A DNA stretch of 64,000 nt, taken from the NCBI GenBank assembly GCA_026075535.2, contig AP026544.2, positions 4,030,001 through 4,094,000 of the forward strand, given 5' to 3'. The position numbers and the translations under genes were made by a program. The notes beneath the pieces were generated by a model. It ran no database searches and was not told where the DNA came from. It was given only the letters and a program-made list of their open reading frames with translations. This DNA comes from Tricholoma matsutake (Eukaryota; Basidiomycota; Agaricomycetes; Agaricales; Tricholomataceae). This document shows positions 53,897 through 64,000 of this stretch, in pieces (the stretch's first letter is position 1; every line of letters starts with the position of its first letter).

Positions 53897-56800
53897 CTAA
53901 GATGCATTGCCCCGATACATTTGAAATCGCATATGACCAAAGTCCGTGACTTGAATGCGATGCGGTGCAGCAGTGTGCCATTGGTGGAATTCCTTGACTA
54001 ACTGAGGGGCATTCACATCAGACTCTTTGACCCATGAGTTCTCCTCATACCCATAACCCTTCCAATGCACCAAATACTGGAGTTTTCCTCAACGCAAATG
54101 ACTGTCCAAGATTGACTCGACTTTGTATTGGGGTTCTCCCTCAATCACTGTAGGCGGTGGTGGTGGGTGTGAATGGCATCCCAGGAATGGATCTGGGGGA
54201 GCTGGAAGGAGTTTGATGACATGGAAGACTGGGTGGAGTCTGGACATGGAGGCTGGGAGGCGTAGATGATAGGCATGCATTCCAACACACTTGATGATGG
54301 GAAAAGGTCCCAGGAAGCGATGAGCAAGTTTCTTGGATGGACGTGTAGTGGAGATGTCACTGGAGTCAAGATAAACTCGATCACCAACCTTGTACTGAGG
54401 GGTCAGAGAATGGCGTTGGTTGTAAAAGTGTGCCATGTCATCCTTTGCCTTTGCTAAGGCTGCCTTTGCCTCCTCCAAGCTATCCTGCATGTGTTCTGTG
54501 AACTCATTCACCATCTCAATGTGTGAGGGAGTTTGGCGAGGTTCAAATCCCATGCATGGATGCCATCCAGTGTCTAAGAGGAAAGGGGTCTGTTGAGTGG
54601 AAGCATGGACATGGTTGTTGTATCCAAACTCAGCCAAGGGGAGAAGATCATCTCAATCATCCTGGCATTCATTGACAAAGATGCAGATGTACTGCTCCAG
54701 TTCCTGGTTGACTCGCTCAGTCTGGCCATCAGTTTGTGGGTGATAAGCAGTCGAAGCAAGGAGTTTGATCCCCAGGAGTCGGTACAGCTTGCAAGTGAAC
54801 TCTGCCATGAACTGAGGGCCACAATCAGAGAGGAAAGCACCAGGAAGTCCATGTAATTTCCACACATGGTGGAGGTAGAGTCGGGCAGCACCCAGGGCAC
54901 TGACAGTGGTGTGAGTGGGAATGAAGTGAGCACGTTTCCCCACTGAATCAACTGTGCACATCACTGCATCAAACCCATTTGACTCTGGCAACTCCACCAC
55001 AAAGTCGATGCTGACAACATCCCAATGACTCTCTGGAACAGGAAGAGGGTGTAGCTCGCCAATGGGTTTGCAACGAGGAACCTTGGTGCATAAGCAAAGG
55101 TCACAAGTGCGACAATACTGACCAATGAGCCATGACATTTGTGGCCACCAATAATTCCATGAGGTGAGCTCCAAGGTCTTCCAGCATCCAGGATGACCAG
55201 CAATCTGTGAGTCATGGTGTTGGGATATGATGTGCCAGCAAAGGTCTGGGTCATTGGGAACGTAGATGCGGTCTCTGAAATACAACAAGTCCTCTTTTTC
55301 AGCCCACTCTGCTGCACACAAGGAAAGGGTGGATCCCTTCCTCAGTTCTTTAACAGCTTGGGCAACAACATCCTCATGTAAACTGCTATGGTTTGCGTGA
55401 TGAATGTCACGTAGAATGTCCCACTCCTCGCCCTGGGGTGCGATGCCTTCCAGTGCCCGAATGGTGAACAGGTCTGGCTGCAACAACACAATGTTTTGGT
55501 TGTCATCGCTGCCATCCCCATGGTCTGCACGTCAGGAGAGGGCATTGGTCTTCCCCATGCTGTGACCCGGACAGTGGTGCAAGGAGAAGTCATATCTGGA
55601 TAGATACAGGGACCAATGAGCTTGACGACAGTTCAATTTCTTGGCTGTCATAAAGTACTCAAGATTCTTGTGATCCGTCCAAATTTCCACCTTGTGTTGG
55701 GCACCCTCGAGGAAGTGTCACCACTCCTCAAGCGCACACATTATCACCAACATCTCCTTGTCATCGATCTTGTAATTTCACTCTACAGCACTAAGGCTTT
55801 TGGAGTAGAATGCAACAGGATGCCACTTCTGGTCCTCTGGAGACTGCTGAGACAACACAGCACCCATCGCAAAGTCAGAACTGTTGGCTTCTACACGAAA
55901 AGGACGCGAATCGTCAGCAAAGGTAAGGATGGGAGCGGAAGTGACCATCTATTTAAGCCTTTCAAATGCCTCCTGTTGTGCATTATTCCACCTCCATGCC
56001 TCCTTTCCTGTCAAGTCAAACAGTGGTCATGCATGATGTGAGAAATCCTTGATAAAACGCTGATAGAAATTGATGAAGCCCAGGAAAGACTGCACCTCTT
56101 TCTTGTTTGTGGGTGTCAGCCAAGCCGTGACCCCGTTCACCTTGATAGGATCCATCTCCACCTGACCCTCTGAGATAATCAGGCTGAGGTACTCGATCTT
56201 GGTCTTCTCAAACTCACACTTGTCCTGATGAAGGTAGAGTTTGTACCATTGAAGCCATTCTAGGACAAGGTGTGTGATGCAACGGTGCTCTTCAACTGTG
56301 CGAGTGAAGATGAGGATGTCGTTGAGATAGATGCAGGCAACGCCTTCAAGGATGAGGTTGTGGAAAATGTCATTCATCATGGTCTGAAAGGTGGCAGGAC
56401 TATTAGTAAGGCCAAAGAACATGACAAGTGGTTCAAAAAGACCATGGTTGGTACGAAAGGCTGCCTTCCACTCATCTCCCTCCTTTATCCTCACATTATT
56501 GTAGCCCCAATGGACGTCGAGCTTCATGAAGTATTGGGCTCCATGGAGCTGGTTCATGAGTTCAGAGATGAGAGGTAATGGGTAGCAATTTTTGACCGTG
56601 ATGTTGTTGAGCCTTCTGTAGTCTTGAACTGGTCGAAGTGAGCCATCCTTCTTCTTGACAAAGAAAAAGGGAGAGGCCATGGGTGACTTTGATGGTCAAA
56701 TATGTCCAGAGGCCAGGTGTTCATCGATGAACTGGTCAAGCTGTTGTTGTTCTTCAGGAGAGAGAGGATAGACCTTGCAGGATAAAGGGGTTGCACTGGG

Positions 56801-59000
56801 GGTGAGTTCAATCATGTGATCCCATGGCTTGCATGCAGGGAGAGAGTCAAACGATTCCTTGGAGAACACATCTCCAAACTCATGGAGATGAGGAGCAAGG
56901 AATTAGTAGAGGATTTAGCAGCATTGTTTTTGTGGAAGGCCTCAGCGAGGCGCTGGGATATGTTCGATGTAGCACACACCTCATGCGATGGACGAATCGC
57001 AGTGGAGAAGATCTGATCACTGTCCTCCACTTCCTCTGGCTCCTCATCATCATCATCATCTGAGTCCAGCATCAGATCAGGAACCCCTTTCAACTCCACT
57101 TCAGGTATAGGCAGGGGTCCAGCATGACACTTCTGAGTACATCGTATTGTGGCCTTCTGTCCACGACGTTCTTGCCTGGCTTCTGTGAAACAAGTATGAC
57201 AGCGGGATGGACATTGGCTCATGGTAACCTCCCCGGTGATAGGTCGTCTTCTTGGCTCAAGGACCAATTCAACACCTTAGCATCATTCTAATCACATTGG
57301 CTAACTCCTACGATGTCCCAGACGCAGCATGACCCACTCTATCAATCGCGATATCATATCGACCATGTCGAAACATCACCAGCGACATTGATCATATCAA
57401 AAGCCCACATCGCACAACCTTAGAACTACCCCGAAAGTCACTAAGATTCCCCTACACAACCATCGAACATCCCTGACCAACTTTGAACAAGCCGCAACCG
57501 CAATCGAGCATCGTCGAGCATCGTCAAGTGTCATCGATCGATATTGAGAAACTACGAGCAACATTGGGCACCGCCTTCGTTATCTAAATGGTGGAAGACC
57601 ATGCACTAGGATGAATTCCAACTCGTGTTCAAACCTGCTGATCATAGGTCAGCTTCATTCCAACTCCCTATCGTGCACAGAACCCGCTGGACGCATTATT
57701 GCAAGACTTAGTGCAGTTTATACACAAAGGACAGTCTCTTTTAGTTCTTTCCCTTTATTACTCTTTCATCATATGATATATATATCTTTCTTGTTCGGAT
57801 TCCAGTCTCCTTTATGGCCTTGTGCCTTAACTCATATCTTTTGCCTCATGTTCTACACATGTTTCTCATTCCATATTAGGAAGTTTCTTTAAAACATATA
57901 AAACTCTGTAGTATCTACTGGAAAATAAAAAGAAATCATCTTCACATATTGTCTCGTATACAGTTCTAAGCATCCGATCAGCTTTCTAAAACAATCTAAG
58001 TCTCTGCAGGTTTTCTCGATCGACGAGAAACCTCTGCAATCATCGCATCCTCGATCCTCCCTTGACCCTCTTGTCATTAGTTCTAGCAACCCTTCCAACA
58101 CTTCATAACAGTTTGCTGCACCCTTCGTATACCATTGACCTATCGAAAGGTCCCCATAATTCACATATCGACCATTGACAATAAAACTCGTTCACCATCG
58201 ATCTCGTCGATCGCCCTCGATATCGATCAATACTCGATCGGACCACGGCAAACGCCTTCATTTCACATAACACTACCTTCACGACTAGTGTTAACTGGTA
58301 ATCTTATCAGAGGTTTGACCACGAACTTTTGGAACGTCTCGCAACCCTCCTCTGACTCATCGCAACATCATCGATTGCGTCATCGGCAGTTCTGGTGGTT
58401 TTCCCGGGTTGAGCATCATCACCGGTATGCCAGTTGACCTCCGGGTTATGGTCTCAAAGCCATGGATAGCCCAAAATCACCTTTTGCTTTCCTAATTGAG
58501 TGACAGCAAAAAGGGCATGCTCACTATGATCTTTGTAATGGAGGACCAGGTCTACAACCTCTCGGATGGCACCAGCTTCATTTGGGGACCCATCCACATT
58601 ATACACATGTATCGGACACGAGAGTGAGTGAGTATTTAGGCGATGTTGTTGTGCAAGATGGGCATTGATGAAGAGACCAGTCGCACCAGAGTCCAGGAGC
58701 GCAGAGACACCAAGTATCTGTCCAGTGTTGGTCATCTGCAGTTCAATTGCTAGGTTCAAGGAATGTGTAGAGGGAGTGGATGCAACAATATATTTGCATG
58801 GTAGTTTACGCTCCCATGATTTAATTTTGGGGTGTGGAGCAGAGGGGGAGATGGGAAGAGCAGGTACGTCTTCAGCCAACTTTGAAGGGTCAGAGAGGGG
58901 AACAGTCACAGAAATGGATTCATTCTCCAGGGATTCAACTGACAAGACTTCAAAGCGGTTATGGACAGGCAGTGAGGGCGTACGATTCACTCGCTGCAAA
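53897..59000 (-). pseudogene. Gyp-2 Pol, broken
   Basis: Aligns with Gyp-1 Pol from the first residues (VNRTPSLPVHNRFEVLSVES, about 58990) to the chromodomain region near 54100. Readable stretches include FINAHLAQQHRLN (protease, 58650), FVKKKDGSLRPVQDYRRLN (RT, 56640) and GAFLSDCGPQF (integrase). The catalytic YLDD is YLND here (56320). Breaks include CGA to TGA stops near 54090 and 55530, a Trp to stop near 54650 and the 57237-58421 insertion. Not functional. Confidence 0.88.
57237..58421 (+). mobile_element. Insertion in Gyp-2, probable solo LTR (1,185 bp)
   Basis: Aligned against Gyp-1 and Gyp-3, Gyp-2 pol is continuous at CTCCCCGG / TATGCCAG except for this block. The block starts TGATAGGTCG and ends CATCATCA (TGAT...ATCA termini), with CCGG repeated at both sides. 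TG...CA ends and a 4- to 5-bp duplication fit a solo LTR. It contains a TATATATAT stretch at about 57778-57790 and a pyrimidine-rich part, with many CATCGA/TCGATC phrases. No ORF of note. Orientation is uncertain. Confidence 0.6.
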
Positions 59001-59226
59001 TAGAAAAATCCTGCTCCTCTACAACTTCTGACTTGATCTCCTCTGCAACCTGATCCTTCGCTTTCTCAACATCTACAAGCACCAACAAGTCTCAGAAGAG
59101 TTCATCTCGCCCCTTGGGGGTGAGCATGCGGATATCCTGATGATGGGGACACACTCCAGCCCTGTGCCCAGTTTCCCCACAACGGTAGCAGAGATCCAAC
59201 CTACATGCATGGCTGCAGGCTGCATC
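59000..59226 (-). pseudogene. Gyp-2 Gag, C-terminal piece
   Basis: Corresponds to the end of Gyp-1 Gag including the zinc knuckle region (about 59140-59200), with damage. It is cut at GCTGCATC by the Gyp-3 LTR. Confidence 0.8.
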
Positions 59227-59651
59227 TATAAGGGCAACCTAAGCCTCTAGCAAAGGGAAATCCAAAGTTAAAATTATACTACATAATACAGGCATTGGGG
59301 ACACACCTAGCAAAGGGAAATCCGAAGAGAAAACTCTAAGGATCCCCTTGCTGATGCCCAGTATATGTGAAGACGACAAAAATCAAATATAACCTAAAAA
59401 TAGAAAAAGGCGGAGATAGGCAGATCAAGGCCACTGAATGACATCATACCAAGGGGTATGTGTTGGAAGGGGTACTCCGCCTCTAAATATAAAGTGTCAA
59501 CATGTACAAACATGATAGCAAGGGAAAATTAGTAATAAAATCCAGAAAAATCATAGAAAATGAAGAATAGAAGGAAATGAGGTGGGGAAAAATATAGGAC
59601 AAACATAAAAAATAGGAAAAACACACAGGGCACCCCCCTAGTCCCCTTACA
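59227..59651 (-). repeat. 3' LTR of Gyp-3
   Basis: About 425 bp, alignable to Gyp-1 throughout, with one-base loss (CTAAATATAAAGTG in place of CTAAATATAAAAGTG) and scattered CpG-type transitions. Confidence 0.88.
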
Positions 59652-59662
59652 TCACCCCCTAT

Positions 59663-62600
59663 CTAAGATGCATCACCCCGATGCATTCAAAATCGTATAC
59701 GACCAAAGTCTGTGACTTGAATGTGATGCGGTGCAGCAGTGTGCTGTCAGTGGAATTCCTTGATTAACCAAGGGGCATTTACGTCAGACTCTTTGACCCA
59801 TGAGTTCTCCTCATACCCATAACCCTTCCAATGTACCAAATACTGGAGTTTTCCTTGATGCAAATGGCTGTCCAAGATTGACTCAACTTCGTATTGGGGT
59901 TCTCCCTCGATCACTGTAGGTGGTGGTGGTGGGTGTGAATGGCATCCCGGGAACAGATCTGGGGGAGCTGGAAGCAATTTGACAACATGGAAGATGGGAT
60001 GGAGTCTGGACATGGAGGCTGGGAGGCGTAGACGATAGGCATGCGTTCCAATGCACTTGACAATGGGGAAAGGTCCCAAGAAGCAATGAGCGAGTTTCTT
60101 GGATGGATGTGTAGTGGAGACATCACTGGAGTCAAGATAAACTCGATCACCAACCTTGTACTGAGGGGTTGGGGAGTGGCGTTGGTTGTAAAATCGCGCC
60201 ATGTTGTCCTTCGCCTTTGCTAAGGCTGCCCTTGCCTCCTCCAAGCTATCCCTCATGCATTCTGTGAACTCATTCACCGTCTCGATGTGTGAGGGAGTTT
60301 GGCGAGGTTCAAATCCCATGCATGGATGTTGTCCAGTGTCTAAGAGGACAGGGGTCTGTTGAGTGGAAACATGGACATGGTTGTTGTATCTGAACTCGGC
60401 CAAAGGAAGGAGATCATCCCAATCATCCTGGCGTTCATTGACAAAGAGGTGGATGTACTGCTCCAGTTCCTGGTTGACTCGCTCCATCTGGCCATCAGTT
60501 TGTGGGTGATAAGCGGTTGAAGCGAGGAGTTTGATCCCCAGGAGTCAGTACAGCTCACGAGTGAACTCTGCCATGAACTGAGGGCCACGATCCGAGAGGA
60601 AGGCACCAGGAAGTCCATGTAATTTCCACATGTGGTGGAGGTAGAGTCGAGCGGCACCTAGGGCACTGACAGTGGTGTGAGTGGGAATGAAGTGAGTGTG
60701 TTTTCCCACTGAGTCAACTGTGCACATCACCGCATCAAACCCATTTGACTCTGGCAATTCCACCACAAAGTCGACGCTGACGACATCCCAGCGACTCTCT
60801 GGAACAGGAAGAGGGTGTAGCTCACCAATAGGCTTGCGACAAGGAACCTTGGTGCATAAGCAAAGGTCACAAGTGCAACAATACTGACCAATGAGCCATG
60901 ACATTTGTGGCCACCAATAGTTCCATGAGGTGAGCTCCAAGGTCTTCCAGCATCCAGGGTGGCCAGCAATCTGTGAGTCATGGTGTTGGGATATGATGTG
61001 CCAGCGAAGGTCTGGGTCATTGGGAACATAGATGCGATCCCTGAAATACAACAAGTCCTCCTTTTCAGCCCACTCTGCCGCACGTAAGGAAAGGGTCGAT
61101 CCCTTCCTCAGTTCTTTAACAGCTCAGGCAACAACATCCTCATGTAAACCGCTATGGTTTGCGCGATGAATGTCACATAGGATGTCCCACTCCTTGCCCT
61201 GGGGTGTGATGCCTTCCAGTGCCCGAATGGTGAACAGGTCTGGCTGCAACAGCACAATGTTTTGGTTGTCATCGCTGCCATCCCCATGGTCTGCACGTCG
61301 GGATAGGGCATCGGTCTTCCCCATGCTGCGACCTGGATGGTGGTGCAAGGAGAAGTCGAATCTAGATAGATACAGGGACCAACGAGCTTGACGACGGTTC
61401 AATTTCTTGGCTGTCATGAAGTACTCGAGATTCTTGTGATCCGTCCAAATTTCCACCTTGTGTTGGGCACCCTCGAGGAAGTGTCACCACTCCTCAAGCA
61501 CACACATTATTGCCAACATCTCCTTGTCATGGATCTCGTAGTTTCGCTCTACAGCACTAAGGCTTTTGGAGTAGAACGCAACAGGATGCCACTTCTGGTC
61601 CTCCGGAGACTGCTGAGACAACACGGCGCCCATCGCAAAGTCAGAACTGTCAGCTTCTACACGAAAAGGACGCGAATCATCAGCAAAGGTAAGGATCAGA
61701 GCGGAAGTGACCATCTCCTTAAGCTTTTCAAATGCCTCCTGTTGTGCATTATCCCACCTCCATGCCTCCTTTCCTGTCAAGTCGAACAGTGGTCGTGCAT
61801 GATGTGAGAAATCCTTGATAAAACACCGATAGAAATTGATGAAGCCCAGGAAAGACTGCACCTCCTTCTTGTTTGTGGGCGTCGGCCAAGCTGTGACCCC
61901 GTTTACCTTGATAGGATCCATCTCCACTTGACCCTCCGAGATAATCAGGCCGAGGTACTCGATCTTGGTCCTTTCAAACTTGCATTTGTCCTGACGAAGG
62001 TAGAGTTTGTACCGTCGAAGTCGCTCTAGGATGAGGTGCGTGATGTGACGGTGCTCTTCAACCGTGCAAGTGAAGATGAGGATGTCATCGAGATAGATGC
62101 AGACAATGCCTTCGAGGATGAGGTCATGGAAGATGTCGTTCATCATGGTCTGAAAGGTGGCAGGGCTATTAGTAAGGCCAAAGAACATGACAAGCGGTTC
62201 AAAAAGACCACGGTTGGTACAAAAGGCTGCCTTCCACTCATCTCCCTCCTTTATCCTCACATTATTATAGCCCCAATGGACATCGAGCTTGGTGAAGTAT
62301 CGGGCTCCACGGAGCTGGTTTATGAGTTTGGAGATGAGGGGTAGTGGGTAGCAATTTTTGACCGTGATGTTGTTGAGCCTTCTGTAGTCTTGAACTGGTC
62401 GAAGTGAGCCATCCTTCTTCTTGACAAAGAAAAAGGGAGAGGCCATGGGTGACTTCGATGGTCAAATACATCCAGAGGCCAGGTGCTCGTCGATGAACTG
62501 GTCAAGCTGCCGTTGTTCTTCTGGAGAGAGAGGATAGACCTTGCAGGATGAAGGGGTTGCGCCGGGGGTGAGTTCGATCACGTGATCCCATGGCTTGCAT

Positions 62601-63565
62601 GCAGGAAGAGAGTCAAATGACTCCTTGGAGAACACATCTTCAAACTCATGGAGATGAGGGAGTAAGGAGTTAGTAGAGGATTTAGCAGCATTGTTTTTGT
62701 GGAAGGCCTTGGCGAGGCATTGGGATATGTTTGATGTGGCACACACCTCATGCGATGAGCGAATCGCAGTGTAGAAGATCCGATCACCCTCCTCCACTTC
62801 CTCTGGGTCCTCATCATCATCATCCGAGTCTGGCATTAGATCAGGAACCTCTTCCTATTCCACTTCAGGTATAGGCAGGGGTCCAGCATGACACTTCTGA
62901 GTACATCGTATTGCCGCCTTCTGTCCATGACGTTCTTGCCTGGCTTCTGTGAAACACGTCCAACAGCGGGATGGACATCGGCTCATGGTAACCTCCCCGG
63001 TATGCCAGTTGACCTCTGGGTTATGGTCTCGAAGCCATGGATATCCCAAAATCACCTTTTGCTTTCCTAATTGAGTGACAGAAAAAAGGGCACGCTCACT
63101 ATGATCTTTGTAACGGAGAACCAGGTCTGCAACCTCTCGGATGGCACCAGCTTCATTTGGGGATCCATCCACGTTATATACAGGTATCAGACGTGAGAGT
63201 GAGCGAGTATTTAGGCGATGTTGTTGTACCAGATGGGAATCAATGTAGAGACCAGTCGCACCAGAGTCCAGGAGCGCAGAGACACCGAGTATCTGTCCAG
63301 TGTCGGTCGTCTGCAGTTCGATGACTAGGTTTAAGGAATGTGCAGAGGGAGTGGATGCCACAATATACTTGCATGGTAGTTTATGTTCCCATGATTTAAT
63401 TTTGGGATGTGGAGTAGAAGGAGAGATGGGGAGAGCAGGTATGTCTTTAGCCAACTTCGAAGGGTCAGAGAGGGGAGCAGTCACAGAAATGGATTCATTC
63501 TCTGGGGATTCAACTGACAAGACTTCAAAGCGGTTATGGACAGGCAGTGAGGGCATACAATTCAC
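59663..63565 (-). pseudogene. Gyp-3 Pol, broken by premature stops
   Basis: Co-linear with Gyp-1 Pol without large indels. Stops lie near 60547, 61126, 61482, 62462 and 62850. The first four are at places where Gyp-1 has a CGA arginine codon that became TGA; the last is TTG to TAG. Motifs still readable: LLDSGATGLYID, RT with YLDDIL, integrase LSDRGPQF and most of the chromodomain (59760-59900). Not functional. Confidence 0.9.
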
Positions 63566-64000
63566 TCACTGCAAATAGGAAAATCCTGCTCCTCTACAAC
63601 TTCCAACTTAATCTCCTCTGCAACTTGATCCTTCGCTTCCTCAACATCTACAAGCGCCAACAAATCTTGCAGGAGTTCATCTCGTCCCTCGGGGGTGAGC
63701 ATGCGTATATCCTGACGATGGGGACATGCTCCAGCCCTGTGTCCAGGTTCCCCACAATAGTAGCAGAGATCCAACTTACGTGTACGGCTGCGGGCTGCAT
63801 CAACATCCATTGGTACTGGGACATTGACAGCTGGTGTGGGAGTTTGATGAACAGGAATGGGGTTAGGGCAGGGGAGGCTTCAATTGAAGGTGTAGGGCAT
63901 ATGAGTGGTAGTTGGAGCACGGAATGCAGCATTAAATGCCACATTTGTGAGTCAGTTCTCATCACAGAGTGAAGCAGCTTCATACCAAGCAAGGATATCA
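63562..64000 (-). pseudogene. Gyp-3 Gag, partial at window edge
   Basis: C-terminal part of Gag with the zinc knuckle CYYCGEPGHRAGACPH (63720-63770; second residue Y in place of R in Gyp-1) and the acidic tail. Just upstream, from about 63811 to the edge, the frame is disturbed relative to Gyp-1. The 5' part lies outside the window. Confidence 0.8.

Larger units (their letters stand above)
53460..59226 (-). mobile_element. Gyp-2: decayed relative of Gyp-1, nested and interrupted
   Basis: 3' LTR 53460-53885, pol remnants to about 59000, then the gag end cut at 59226 by Gyp-3. The 5' gag and 5' LTR are probably beyond the window. A 1,185-bp insertion splits pol at 57237. It is inserted in the Helitron helicase after AACAC (53455-53459). 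Many CpG to TpG/CpA changes relative to Gyp-1. Confidence 0.85.
59227..64000 (-). mobile_element. Gyp-3: decayed relative of Gyp-1, running off the window
   Basis: 3' LTR 59227-59651, full-length pol with stops, and the C-terminal half of gag to the window edge. It is inserted in the gag of Gyp-2. It is closer to Gyp-1 than Gyp-2 is; differences are again mostly CpG-type. Confidence 0.88.

Overview
The window looks like a stretch of an Agaricomycete (mushroom-type basidiomycete) genome. Its host genes have very short introns (52-62 nt), it carries a STE12 regulator with both the homeodomain-like STE region and two C2H2 fingers, and its mobile elements are of the Tnp2/KDZ, Ty3 chromovirus, Helitron and hAT kinds usual in such fungi. 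All calls come from reading the sequence by eye; no database search was run.

The left 13.1 kb is gene-bearing. An Msb1/Mug8-domain protein (525-4453, minus, three exons) and STE12 (6064-9628, minus, four exons) both belong, by family knowledge, to polarised growth and mating signalling. After a 2.5 kb upstream region with a possible Ste12 site come a doubtful small ORF (12082-12339, minus) and a two-exon PrxQ/BCP-like peroxiredoxin (12513-13131, plus).

From 14164 to the right edge I recognise only nested mobile elements. (1) A 13.6 kb CACTA-like element (14164-27739; terminal inverted repeats, TGA duplication) carries a dead Tnp2/KDZ-type transposase and a second broken gene. Its transposase is split by a 6,047-bp Ty3 chromovirus, Gyp-1, with two 426-bp LTRs identical by eye, a CTATC duplication and intact gag and pol. 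(2) A 2.9 kb non-autonomous LTR element, H (27769-30634), has an internal region made of units that each hold short hairpins. (3) Fragments of three further Ty3 lineages (B, C/D, E) fill 30949-42243. (4) A dead Helitron (42244-53459) is broken by two related non-autonomous LTR elements, F and G; G carries the 5' end of a Cid1-type nucleotidyltransferase gene and an 838-bp hAT element. (5) Two decayed Gyp-1 relatives, Gyp-2 and Gyp-3 (53460-64000), are nested in each other; Gyp-2 also holds a 1.2 kb probable solo LTR, and Gyp-3 runs off the window.

The old copies differ from Gyp-1 mainly by CpG to TpG/CpA changes, which repeatedly turn CGA arginine codons into TGA stops. This suggests cytosine methylation or a RIP-like process acting on repeats, with Gyp-1 too young to have been affected. 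The best candidates for something undescribed are the hairpin array in element H and its inverted relative at 23.8-24.1 kb, where hairpins at matching places keep pairing although their sequences differ, and the host-gene fragment captured by element G.
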